Source: Streptomyces scopuliridis RB72 (GTDB lineage: Bacteria > Actinomycetota > Actinomycetes > Streptomycetales > Streptomycetaceae). Taken from it: a DNA stretch of 59,968 nucleotides. This document shows, piece by piece, positions 42,952 to 51,117 of this stretch. Both the position numbers and the translations under genes were made by a program. The stretch is taken from assembly GCF_000718095.1 (NCBI RefSeq), contig NZ_JOEI01000034.1, positions 1 through 59,968 on the forward strand, read 5' to 3'. Below the pieces are notes generated by a model. The model had not been told where the DNA came from and made no database searches. It worked only from the letters and a program-made list of their open reading frames with translations. Numbering within the stretch: position 1 is the first letter of the stretch; each line of letters begins with the position of its first letter.

Positions 42952-44157
42952 ATGCGGGTGTTGTTGTCTACATACGGGACGCGCGGCGATGTCGAACCGC
43001 TGGTGGCACTCGCGGTGCGGTTGCGGGCGCTCGGTGTGGAGGTGCGGATGTGCGCCCCGCCGGACGAAGAGTTCGCGGAGCGGCTGGCCGGTCTCGGGGT
43101 GCAACTGGTGCCTGTCGGGCCACCGGTGCGGGAATTGATGCGCGGGACGGCTCTGCCGTCGGCGGCGGAGCTGTCCCGGTACCGGACGGAGCTGGTTGAC
43201 ACACAGTTCGACATCTTCCCTGCGGCGGTCGACGGATGTGACGCGCTGGTGGCGGCCGGCCTGGCGCAGATAGCCGCGCGGTCCGTGGCCGAGGTCGCGG
43301 GCATCCGCTACGTGTACGCGAGCTATGCGGCGGTCCACCTGCCGTCGCCGCACCATGCTCCGCCGCCACGGCCGGGCTGGCCGGAGCCGGAGGTGAACGA
43401 CAACCGGACGCTGTGGGAGCTGGACGCCCACAACGTGAACGCCCAATTCGGCGAGACGCTCAACGGCCGGCGGGCATCGATCGGTCTTCCACCGGTGGAC
43501 AACGTCCGCGACCACGTCTTCACCGACCAGCCGTGGCTGGCGGCGGACCCGGCCCTGGGGCCGTGGCGGGAGACCCCGGGCCTCGACGTGATACAGACGG
43601 GCGCGTGGAGCCTGGCAGACGAACGCCCGCTCCCCGCCGACTTGGTGACGTTCCTGGAGGCGGGTGATCCGCCGGTCTACGTGGGTTTCGGCAGCATGCG
43701 CCCGTCGCAGGCCATCGCCCGCGGGGTCATCGAGGCGCTCCGCGCACAAGGGCACCGCACACTGGTCTCCCGCGGCTGGGCGGACCTGGGCCTGGTCGAC
43801 GACCGAGACGACTGCTTCGCCATCGGCGAGGTCAACCAACAGCGTCTGTTCGGCAGGGTGGCCGCAGTGGTACATCATGGCGGCGCGGGCACGACAGCGA
43901 CGGCCGCCCGGGCGGGCGTGCCGCAAGTGGTGGTAGCTGCTCAGATGTCGGACAACCCGTATTGGGCAAGCCGGGTGGCGGACCTGGACATCGGTGCGGC
44001 ACTCGACGGTCCGGCTCCGTCCGTCGAGTCCCTGAGCGTCGCGTTCAAGACGGCCCTGGCGCCCGAGACCCGTGCGCGGGCAAAGGCGCTGGGCCCCAAG
44101 ATCCGCACCGACGGAGCGGCGGTGGCCGCGAGCCTGCTGGTCGACGCCCTCCGGTGA
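42952..44157 (+). CDS. Glycosyltransferase, GT1 family (glycopeptide/macrolide type)
   Basis: Transfers a sugar from an NDP-sugar to a small hydrophobic acceptor. The 401-residue protein starts at ATG 42952 (MRVLLSTYGTRGDVEPLVAL), the typical opening of GtfA/B-like enzymes from glycopeptide antibiotic clusters. The C-terminal nucleotide-binding domain has VYVGFGSM, then VAAVVHHGGAGTTATAARAG and QVVVAAQMSDNPYWASRVAD, the GT1 signature. No aglycone biosynthesis genes are nearby, so it may inactivate a drug or be left from a larger cluster. Confidence 0.93.
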   Translation: MRVLLSTYGTRGDVEPLVALAVRLRALGVEVRMCAPPDEEFAERLAGLGVQLVPVGPPVRELMRGTALPSAAELSRYRTELVDTQFDIFPAAVDGCDALVAAGLAQIAARSVAEVAGIRYVYASYAAVHLPSPHHAPPPRPGWPEPEVNDNRTLWELDAHNVNAQFGETLNGRRASIGLPPVDNVRDHVFTDQPWLAADPALGPWRETPGLDVIQTGAWSLADERPLPADLVTFLEAGDPPVYVGFGSMRPSQAIARGVIEALRAQGHRTLVSRGWADLGLVDDRDDCFAIGEVNQQRLFGRVAAVVHHGGAGTTATAARAGVPQVVVAAQMSDNPYWASRVADLDIGAALDGPAPSVESLSVAFKTALAPETRARAKALGPKIRTDGAAVAASLLVDALR

Positions 44158-44278
44158 GCGAGGTCGGTCCGGCGGACAGTTCCAGGCCGGCCTTCTCTGC
44201 CAGCAGCCGCCGCAGTTCTGTCCCGGTCCACACCTCGCGCTGGGCGGCGGCCATCCGCAGCCGCCATTGGATCTTCAT
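44158..44278 (-). pseudogene. N-terminal stub of an integrase-associated XRE-type protein
   Basis: From ATG 44278 the minus strand reads MKIQWRLRMAAAQREVWTGT then ELRRLLAEKAGLELSA, the standard start of small helix-turn-helix proteins found directly after integrases in actinobacterial mobile elements. The match ends near 44170, where the glycosyltransferase gene's end begins. Truncated. Confidence 0.65.
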
Positions 44279-44322
44279 GCTGTGGTGTCCTTCCCGGTCA
44301 TGCTGTGGTGTCCTTCCCGGTC
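44277..44322. repeat. 23-bp perfect tandem duplication
   Basis: ATGCTGTGGTGTCCTTCCCG plus GTC occurs at 44277-44299 and again at 44300-44322. It separates the integrase relic from the XRE stub, which were probably overlapping (ATGA) before the duplication. Confidence 0.9.
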
Positions 44323-44590
44323 AGCTCGGCCAACGTGCTGGCGACCGCGCGTTGATAGGCGTCCTCGATGAAGGTCGCGGAGGGCCGGACATATCGCATG
44401 GTCGAGCTGACGGTCCAGTGACCGAGCATCTGCTGGATCGCGACGAGACCGACGCCCCGTTCGTCGTTGTGCGTCGCGCACGCTCTTCGCAGCGCATGCG
44501 GGCTGAACCTCTCGGCTGCCGGGCGTCCTTCGAGTTCCATCAGACAGCGGAGCCGGTTGCGGATGGTCGACGTCGCTCGGCCCCTGACCG
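44298..44590 (-). pseudogene. C-terminal fragment of a tyrosine integrase
   Basis: Minus-strand reading FSPHALRRACATHNDERGVG, then LVAIQQMLGHWTVSSTMRYV, then RPSATFIEDAYQRAVASTLA to a stop at 44298. HxLRR, the LGHW box and the Tyr of MRY are the last catalytic motifs of XerC/D-type recombinases. The first catalytic Arg and the whole N-terminal DNA-binding part are gone; upstream sequence no longer matches. Confidence 0.8.
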
Positions 44591-44793
44591 CCAGGTCACC
44601 GACCACCCGGCCTGGAACTGCCACGGGTCCGTCGACAGGGGTTCTTGCGGGATGGCCCCACCCGCGATGACCTGGAGCCTCGCCTCGGCCACCGGCACAC
44701 CTTCCTCGCACCTGAACGGTCAAGGCAGCACCTTCAAAACCAGACCGCTGCCACGAGAACCAACGAGGACTCCAGGAACGGAATACGGTCAGG
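44591..44793. other. Junction between integrase and IstB relics
   Basis: No recognisable gene in this stretch between two mobile-element fragments. Confidence 0.35.
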
Positions 44794-44987
44794 TGGCAGC
44801 GGCAACTCTTGTCAGGGAACAAGTGCCGGCCCCAGTTGGCTGGACCAAGACCTTCACCGACCCCCGGCTCTGCGCAGTCATCGTCGACCGCCTCACCTTC
44901 AACGGCACCATCATCGAGACCGGCACCGACTCCTACCGCCTTGCCACCACCCGTGCCCGCGCCGAAGCGCCCGCGAAGGCCGGCTGA
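44794..44987 (+). pseudogene. C-terminal fragment of an IS21-type helper ATPase (IstB)
   Basis: The plus strand from about 44830 reads VGWTKTFTDPRLCAVIVDRL then TFNGTIIETGTDSYRLATTR and ends in a stop at 44987. This is the IstB C-terminus (W-x-x-x-F-x-D-P-x-x-AAAIVDRL-x-x-x-G-x-I-I), which helps IS21 transposition. The AAA+ ATPase core is absent, so this is a scar of an IS21 insertion. Confidence 0.75.
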
Positions 44988-45131
44988 CCTCTCAGGTGGT
45001 CACGCACCACCTCATCGGCGGTCTACGAGGCGACGTGACGGTCGACCACGTTGGCATCCGATGAGGTGGGCGAGCCGCACGCTGTCGCGGTCGACAGGAC
45101 ACCGGTGAGTACGTGGGCCCTCGTCCGGCTA
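44988..45131. other. Gap before the enoyl-CoA hydratase gene
   Basis: Nothing recognisable in these 144 bases. Confidence 0.3.
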
Positions 45132-45962
45132 TCAGGCCAGTCCCCGGAGCAGGCCCTCCAGATCGCGCTCGCCGTCGCGGGTCTGGGCACCGTGGGCCAG
45201 CCCGCCGCGGATCAAACGCTCGGCCGCGGGGCGAACGAACTGGCCCGCCCAGGCGTCGTGCTCCCGCAGGAGACCCTCGGCCAGGTCCTTGGGGACGATG
45301 GCGCGCTTGGCCGCCGCGATCACGCCCTCGGGCAGGGCTGCGATGTTGCGGGCGAGGCGGTCGACGAAGTCGTCGAGTTCGTCAGCGGGGACGGCCCGGT
45401 TGACCCAGCCGTAGCGCTCTGCGGTTTCGGCGTCGTACAGGTCGGCACCCAGCACCGCCTCCAGGGCGCGATTGCGGCCGACCCGGCCGGCGAGGTACTG
45501 CGTGCCCCCTCCACCAGGGACGATGCCCATGAGAGCCTCGATCTGGCCGATCCCGGCGCGACCGATCGCCGCGAACGCCATGTCCGCAGCCGTGACGAAC
45601 TCCGCCCCTCCCCCGCGCGCCATCCCGGCAAGCTTGACGATGGTCACCTGGGGCTGGTGCCGAAGCAGCTCCCCCAGAGCCTGGAAGACGTTGACGCCGT
45701 CCGGAAGGTCGGCCGCGAGCTTGTCGAAGGCGTCCGGCGTGTCGATGAGCGACATGTCGACGTGGGCTATGAAGAACTCCGGATTGGCGCTGTCGAACAC
45801 GATCACCCGAACCGAGTCGTCGTCCCTCAGCGCGGTCAGCAGGTGCCGGAGGTCGGCCATCAGGGCGACGTTCAGGACGTTGACCGGTGGGTTGTCGAGG
45901 GTGACGCGGGCGATGCCGTCCTCAAGGCTCACCCGCAGGGTCGCGTAGGCGTCGTGGTTCAT
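45132..45962 (-). CDS. Enoyl-CoA hydratase/isomerase family protein
   Basis: Crotonase-fold enzyme, 276 residues from ATG 45962 with GGAGA upstream. Visible are the first oxyanion-hole segment FDSANPEFFIAHVDMSLID, the second AGMARGGGAEFVTAADMAFA, and VPGGGGTQYLAGRVGRNRAL. The usual catalytic Glu position after GGG is present as GGGAEF. In relatives the substrate is an acyl-CoA; this branch with FFIAHVD is often annotated only as enoyl-CoA hydratase-like. Divergent from an HxlR regulator with a palindromic operator between them, which suggests substrate-induced expression. Confidence 0.9.
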   Translation of the reverse strand: MNHDAYATLRVSLEDGIARVTLDNPPVNVLNVALMADLRHLLTALRDDDSVRVIVFDSANPEFFIAHVDMSLIDTPDAFDKLAADLPDGVNVFQALGELLRHQPQVTIVKLAGMARGGGAEFVTAADMAFAAIGRAGIGQIEALMGIVPGGGGTQYLAGRVGRNRALEAVLGADLYDAETAERYGWVNRAVPADELDDFVDRLARNIAALPEGVIAAAKRAIVPKDLAEGLLREHDAWAGQFVRPAAERLIRGGLAHGAQTRDGERDLEGLLRGLA

Positions 45963-45984
45963 GGAGATCTCCGATCGGTACCTG

Positions 45985-46011
45985 GTATGCATCTAGGTTC
46001 CTGATGCATAC
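45985..46011. promoter_or_regulatory. Probable HxlR operator
   Basis: GTATGCATC (45985-45993) and GATGCATAC (46003-46011) are perfect 9-bp inverted half-sites 9 bases apart, between the divergent hydratase and HxlR genes. This geometry is typical of HxlR/MarR-type dimers. Confidence 0.75.
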
Positions 46012-46084
46012 TTACAGTGCGATGGTGGGCGACCGACGTCAATAACGCACTTTCGGCATCGTAAGGATCGCGAAGGATACCGAC

Positions 46085-46474
46085 ATGGCCATTTCTGAAA
46101 CCGGCGGCGACGCCGGCATCGACATCGTCTACCGGTCCGACTGCCCCAGCCGCCCGATCCTCGACCAGATCGCTGACAAGTGGTCGATGATGGTGATGGC
46201 AGTCCTTGACAAGCCCACTCGGTTCAACGAGATCAAGCGCCGCCTTGAGGGCGTGACCCAGCGGGTCCTGACCCAGACCCTGCGCCGCCTGGAACGCAAC
46301 GGGATGGTCGTGCGCCGCGTGCTGCCAACCTCGCCGGTCGGGGTCGAGTACTCCCTCACCCCGCTCGGCGAATCCCTGCGGGAGCCGTTCGGCCGGTTGT
46401 ACGACTGGACGGTCAACCACGCGGACGAGATCCGGGCGCACCAAATGGACTATGACCAACGCGTTCAGAGCTGA
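46085..46474 (+). CDS. HxlR family transcriptional regulator
   Basis: Winged-helix regulator of 129 residues. Diagnostic motifs are DCPSRPILDQIADKWSMMVM (Cys and the KW helix), RFNEIKRRLEGVTQRVLTQT (recognition helix) and LRRLERNGMVVRRVLPTSPV plus GVEYSLTPLGESL (wing). The N-terminal Cys could sense redox or electrophiles, as in YodB/HypR. It likely represses the divergent hydratase gene through the palindrome at 45985. Confidence 0.94.
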   Translation: MAISETGGDAGIDIVYRSDCPSRPILDQIADKWSMMVMAVLDKPTRFNEIKRRLEGVTQRVLTQTLRRLERNGMVVRRVLPTSPVGVEYSLTPLGESLREPFGRLYDWTVNHADEIRAHQMDYDQRVQS

Positions 46475-46953
46475 GAAGGCGTGCCCGAGAACCCCATCGT
46501 CCTGAGCTGACTCGCTCCGGGCACCGCTTCGGCGTCCGGGTCCCCCAAACCTGCGACGTCCAGGTGCGGGTCGAACGCGTCCGGCCGAACCGTCAGTTCC
46601 GTGGTGGCGTAGATGCCGGGAAGCAACCGGCAGTGCCATCACTTCTCATCAACAATCCGAGTCGGGCTGATCATCAACCGCCGTCGGAACCGGTGCATAA
46701 ACGTTGCCACTCGTCATCGATGAAGCCACCCGGCAGACCATCGCTGCGGCGTTCCGTGCGAAGACGTCCTCCTGGGCCTTGCACAGGGCTGCCCGGGCCA
46801 GCACGCCCGGGGGTGGAGGTCAGCTGCCATCGAGGTACGGTGCCACCGCCGTCGGCGCCCCACTCACCGGGATCATGAGTCCCGGTGATAATGGACGGGC
46901 CGGAGGCCCTGTCCGGGCCACGTCGGTCGTTGTCGGGAAGGAGGTGCCCGCCG
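46475..46953. other. Intergenic region upstream of the DUF5937/ArsR gene
   Basis: 479 bases with no supported gene; open frames lack ribosome sites and family matches. It should hold the promoter of the gene at 46954. Confidence 0.4.
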
Positions 46954-48045
46954 GTGGGGATCACCTTGGACCTGCGCAGCGCCCAACCTGACGCGATTCA
47001 TGTCGGCCGGTCGCCACTGGCCGAGCTGATGTCGATCCTGCACATCCTCGCGGAGCCGGATCACCACCCGGAGGCCAGGGGCTGGACGCGCCGGCTTCAC
47101 TCGGTGCTCGACACAGCCCTGGCCAACGAGATGAGCACGTTGTCCCCGCTGTGGGCAAGGCTCCGCTGCCGCCTGCTGTTTCCGCTCAAACCACCGCTCG
47201 ACCAGTCCTTCGACACCGAGCTGTCCCTCTTGGAGAAGCTGCCGCAGGAGGAGTTCGTCGCCCTGTGCGCAGCCGGGATTCTTGGCTTTCACGAGGCTGT
47301 CCCCGCCCCTGGCACATTGCTGGGCGACCGCGGGGCGGCGCGCGACTTCGTCGCGCAGTGTGAGCGCAGGGCGTTCCGGCGCGGCGCCCTGGCCCATGAA
47401 CTGGTGACCGCGCCGGACGAGCTCCGGACACGGCTTGTCGACTTCCTGCACGGCTGCCACGGCGCGTTCTTCGAGAGTCTGTGGGAGGCCGTGTACGAGC
47501 GGACCCAGCCGTCGGTCGTTCGGCTCCGCGCCGAGTTGCGGCAGCGGGAACCCACCGAGGTGCTCGCGCAGCTCAGCCCCACCGCCGTGGTCTCCAAGGA
47601 CATGGCCCGGGTCCGCTTCGACAAGCTCATGATCGCCGAGATCCGGATCGGGCCACGGCCGCTGTTCCTCATCCCCTCCGTGCACGGGTGGCCGCATCTG
47701 ACCGTCAAGGACGAGGCCGGATATCCGGTGATCGTGCAGTTCGCGGCGCTCGGGGACCGTGCCTCGGAGCAGATCTCGCTGCGGCAGCTGCACGAGCGGC
47801 TCACCGCGCTGGCCTCGCCGAGCCGGATGGAGCTGTGCCGGCATCTTCTCGGTGAGCCGATCACCACGTCAGAGCTGGCCCGGCGGCTCGGCATGGCCGA
47901 GTCCCAGGTTTCCCGCAGTCTGCGGCAGCTGCGGGACGCCGGGCTGATCGAGTCGGTGCGGGACGGAAAGTACGTCTATCACCGGCTGGCCACCGGCACG
48001 CTGCTCCGGCTGGGACAGGACGTGCTGGCGACCATCATGCGCTGA
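46954..48045 (+). CDS. DUF5937 plus ArsR-type helix-turn-helix regulator
   Basis: A 363-residue DNA-binding regulator. GTG 46954 has a perfect AAGGAGGTG site eight bases upstream. The N-terminal ~250 residues are the DUF5937 domain (DAIHVGRSPLAELMSILHIL at the start; RPLFLIPSVHGWPHLTVKDE later), probably a ligand-sensing part. The C-terminal ~90 residues are an ArsR winged helix (ALASPSRMELCRHLLGEPIT; ELARRLGMAESQVSRSLRQL; ESVRDGKYVYHRL). It converges on the transporter/hydrolase operon across a shared terminator and may control it (inference). Confidence 0.9.
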   Translation: MGITLDLRSAQPDAIHVGRSPLAELMSILHILAEPDHHPEARGWTRRLHSVLDTALANEMSTLSPLWARLRCRLLFPLKPPLDQSFDTELSLLEKLPQEEFVALCAAGILGFHEAVPAPGTLLGDRGAARDFVAQCERRAFRRGALAHELVTAPDELRTRLVDFLHGCHGAFFESLWEAVYERTQPSVVRLRAELRQREPTEVLAQLSPTAVVSKDMARVRFDKLMIAEIRIGPRPLFLIPSVHGWPHLTVKDEAGYPVIVQFAALGDRASEQISLRQLHERLTALASPSRMELCRHLLGEPITTSELARRLGMAESQVSRSLRQLRDAGLIESVRDGKYVYHRLATGTLLRLGQDVLATIMR

Positions 48046-48072
48046 GCCGCGCGGCCGGTCGGCCTGCGTGGC

Positions 48073-48109
48073 GGAGTCCGGCCCCGGCGACCGGCCGGGG
48101 CCGGACTCC
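48073..48109. terminator. Bidirectional terminator
   Basis: GGAGTCCGGCCCCGG (48073-48087) pairs perfectly with CCGGGGCCGGACTCC (48095-48109) around a 7-base loop. It lies in the 72-bp gap between two convergent genes and can end both transcripts. Confidence 0.85.
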
Positions 48110-48117
48110 GGCAGCTC

Positions 48118-50004
48118 TCAGTCGTTCACCCACAGCAGGATCGACGAGGGATGCGCGGCGTCCATGTGGACCCGGTTGGTGGCGACCACCTTGCGCCTGG
48201 TCAGGGCCTCCGGTTCACCGGTGTTGGAGTTGACGTCGAAGCGCGGGAAGTCGCTCGACGAGATGTCCACCCGCAGCCGGTGCCCGACCCCGAAGAGGTT
48301 CGCGGTGTCCGGCGCGGTGATCTCGATCTCGTACACCTCCCCCGGCGTCAGCGGCTCGGGGTGCTCGAACGACTTGTGGAAGCGGCATCGCAGGATGCCC
48401 TCGGTGAGGTTCATCGCGAAGCCCTGCGGATAGTCCTCGTTCGGCGGATGCACATCGATGAGCTTGACGGTGAAGTCGGTGTCCGGCGCGCTGGAGGAGA
48501 TGAACAACCGTGCGGTCACCGGCCCCGCCACTGTCAGCGGCTCGGTCAGCGGTGGGGTGGCCAGTGAGATGACGTCCGGACGCGCGTTGAGCGGCAGATA
48601 GGGTTCCCGCGCTCCGTAGAACCTGCCGTCCGGTACTTGGTTGAAGGCCCCTCCGACCATGACCGGCTCCCCCGAGGTGACCTGCCCCCCCATGGTGGGT
48701 ACCGGGTCGCCCGGGTCGAAGTCGTATTCGACCGAGGCGCTCTCGGCCGAGGGCGGCTTCCGGGACAGCTCCCCGGAAGCGGTCGGAAAGAAAGCTGTCT
48801 CCCGAGCGCCGCGTGGTGGCCACTGCGTGTCGGAAAGCCACCGGCCTCCGTGCCGCATCCGGCCGGTCTCGTCGCGGCGCCCGTCGCCGCCACCCATCAG
48901 GAAGTACTGGACCCTGGAGATCTCCCGCACATGTCCCCTGCGGCCGGCCAGTACCTCGTCGAACCAGCGCTGCCGGAACCGCAGATAGGAGTCGTCCACA
49001 TTGCCGCTGAGCGTTGCCTCCTGCCCGAAGTCCACGTCGCCCGCGTACGTCACACAGCGCAGTCCGTGTGTCCAGGGGCCCATCACCAGGTAGGCGGGTG
49101 ACTCCTTGAGTCGTTGCATCGCGTTGAAATTCTCGATGGTGGAGCGGACGTACGGGTCGTACCAGCTCGACATGTGCAACGACGGCACATCGGGGAACCG
49201 GTCGTAGTGGCCCCGGCCGTAGATCGCCGGCTGCTGCCAGTACGCGCCGAAGGAGTCCTGCCGCCACTGTTCCAGCAAGTACCGCTCGTAGGAGTCCACT
49301 TGCCGCAGCGGCGAGGTGCCCGCCCGCCACGGCAGCACGCTGAACCAGTCCCGCAGGTCGGTGTCCTGGAAAGCCCGGCGCACCAGCGGGTCGCGCTCCG
49401 CCTCCGGGCTCTCCTCCCCGTGCCGGAACGCCCAGGTGAGCTGTTTCAGTTCGAAGGCTCCGCCCATCCGCATGCCCGCCTCGTAGGCGCTGGCGAAACC
49501 GCCGGAGTCCATGAACATCGCGGCGAGGTGCCGTGGGGACTCCGCCGCCGCGGCCGACTGGGCGTGCGCCGAATACGAGACCCCCATCATCGCCACCCGA
49601 CCGTCGCACCAGGGCTGCGCCGCGATCCAGTCGATCGTGTCGGCGCCGTCGGGACCCTCGTTGAGGTACTTGACGAACGTGCCCTCCGAGTCACCCCGCC
49701 CCCGAGTGTCCTGGCGGACCACGTGGTACCCCGCCCGGACGAAGAACGCCGAGGTCTCTTCCGGGGTGGGCTCGGGCTCGTCGTGGTGGCTGCGGTCAGA
49801 ACCGCGGATCTTGCGCCGCCCGTACGGGGTGCGCTCCAGGATGACCGGCCGCGCGGCCGGCTCCGGGCTTTCGGAGTAGAGGTCGGCGACGAGCACGGCC
49901 CCGTCGCGTACGGGTATCCGCAGCACGCTGCGCCACAGCGGATCCGGGTCTGCCGCGACCCGCTCGGCGGGCTGGGTCCCGATGCCGTCCGTTGTCTGTG
50001 TCAT
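48118..50004 (-). CDS. CocE/NonD family hydrolase
   Basis: Serine hydrolase of the cocaine esterase / X-Pro dipeptidyl-peptidase family, 628 residues from ATG 50004. The alpha/beta hydrolase core has the nucleophile MMGVSYSAHAQS, an acid in MSSWYDPYV and a His in MGPWTHGLR; the C-terminal jelly-roll domain is present (VAGPVTARLFISSSAPDTDF). A helical cap lies between. Such enzymes cut esters or amides of acyl/aminoacyl compounds. Last gene of the operon permease-ATPase-dipeptidase-binding protein-hydrolase, so its substrate probably arrives by that transporter or is processed after the M19 enzyme. No signal peptide is visible; it should be cytoplasmic. Confidence 0.93.
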   Translation of the reverse strand: MTQTTDGIGTQPAERVAADPDPLWRSVLRIPVRDGAVLVADLYSESPEPAARPVILERTPYGRRKIRGSDRSHHDEPEPTPEETSAFFVRAGYHVVRQDTRGRGDSEGTFVKYLNEGPDGADTIDWIAAQPWCDGRVAMMGVSYSAHAQSAAAAESPRHLAAMFMDSGGFASAYEAGMRMGGAFELKQLTWAFRHGEESPEAERDPLVRRAFQDTDLRDWFSVLPWRAGTSPLRQVDSYERYLLEQWRQDSFGAYWQQPAIYGRGHYDRFPDVPSLHMSSWYDPYVRSTIENFNAMQRLKESPAYLVMGPWTHGLRCVTYAGDVDFGQEATLSGNVDDSYLRFRQRWFDEVLAGRRGHVREISRVQYFLMGGGDGRRDETGRMRHGGRWLSDTQWPPRGARETAFFPTASGELSRKPPSAESASVEYDFDPGDPVPTMGGQVTSGEPVMVGGAFNQVPDGRFYGAREPYLPLNARPDVISLATPPLTEPLTVAGPVTARLFISSSAPDTDFTVKLIDVHPPNEDYPQGFAMNLTEGILRCRFHKSFEHPEPLTPGEVYEIEITAPDTANLFGVGHRLRVDISSSDFPRFDVNSNTGEPEALTRRKVVATNRVHMDAAHPSSILLWVND

Positions 50005-50015
50005 GGAACCGGCGC

Positions 50016-51002
50016 TCACTTGCTCTGGTGCTGCTTCGAACCGTTGACGGCGATCTGTGCCTTGTCCACGGTGGAGAGGCTCAGCGCCCACGTGTCGAAG
50101 AGCTTCTGGTAGGTGCCGTCGTCGTGCAGCTTCCGCAGGGCGTCAGCGAGTACTGCGGCCAGGCCGGAGCCCTTCTTGGACTCGAAGCCGTAGACCGCTG
50201 TCGCCGCGGGCAGCGAGCGCATGTCCTTGATCTCTATCGTCTTGAAACGGCCGTTGGAGTTCTCGCTGGCCGCGGTGTTCGACGCGCTCGGAGCGGCGAC
50301 GGCGTCCAGGCGCTTGCTCTGGAGTGCCAGTGCGGCCGAACTCAGATCGGTGAAGACCTGTTCACCGACGGCCTGGTTCCCCGCCGCGGCGCACTTCTCG
50401 GTCAGTGCCGCCACCACGTTCTGGGTGCCGGCGCCCTTCTCCACCCCGACCTTGCGCCCGCACAGCTCCAGGCCAGTCGTGGGCTCGAACGACGCCGAGG
50501 TGTTGATCATCACGGTGACGCTGCTCTGTGCGAAGTCGGTGAAGTCGACCTGCTGCTGTCGCTCGACGAAGTCACCCGCGGGCGCGCTCAGATCGAGGCG
50601 CCCGGACTTGATGCCCGGGACGACCGCATCGAACGTCGTCTTCTGCACCGTGATCTTGATGCCGAGCATGGAGGAGAACTGCCGGGCGAGGTCGGGGACC
50701 AGCCCGGTGATCTCACCGTTGGAGCCGAAGGTGTTGTACGGGGAGTACTCGCTGACGCCCATCACCAGCGTGCCCTTGGAGTACTTCTTCGGGACTTTGG
50801 CCTGAAGGGCGGTGTCCAGCGGCTGGAGGGCGATCGCGCTGGGTGAGGCCCCGGCAGTGGTCTTGGCACTCGCGCCGTCGGCGGAGCCCCGGGCCTTGGT
50901 GTCGTCCACCGAGCAGGCGGTCAGGGCGAGCAGCGGCAGGAGCAGCGCGCAGGCACCGGCTCTGGTGGCGGGACGGGAGGACAGAAGAGAGGAGCAGCGC
51001 AT
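50016..51002 (-). CDS. Amino-acid ABC transporter substrate-binding lipoprotein
   Basis: Extracellular binding protein anchored by lipid. ATG 51002 gives 328 residues with a lipobox LALTAC and cleavage before the Cys near residue 31. The mature part is a type II periplasmic-binding fold of the polar amino acid group: GTLVMGVSEYSPYNTFGSNG, GLVPDLARQFSSMLGIKITV, VVPGIKSGRLDLSAPAGDF. It delivers the ligand to the permease/ATPase encoded upstream in the operon; 11 bp separate it from the CocE gene. Confidence 0.93.
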   Translation of the reverse strand: MRCSSLLSSRPATRAGACALLLPLLALTACSVDDTKARGSADGASAKTTAGASPSAIALQPLDTALQAKVPKKYSKGTLVMGVSEYSPYNTFGSNGEITGLVPDLARQFSSMLGIKITVQKTTFDAVVPGIKSGRLDLSAPAGDFVERQQQVDFTDFAQSSVTVMINTSASFEPTTGLELCGRKVGVEKGAGTQNVVAALTEKCAAAGNQAVGEQVFTDLSSAALALQSKRLDAVAAPSASNTAASENSNGRFKTIEIKDMRSLPAATAVYGFESKKGSGLAAVLADALRKLHDDGTYQKLFDTWALSLSTVDKAQIAVNGSKQHQSK

Positions 51003-51117
51003 GGCGGAGGTCCGTTTCTGGGAGTGTCCGGGAGACCGGGAGAGAGGGAGAGAGGGATTCGGGTGAGACCGGGAGACGAGGAGGCGGCGGGGAGGGCGAG
51101 TCGTGATCTGCGGCGAG

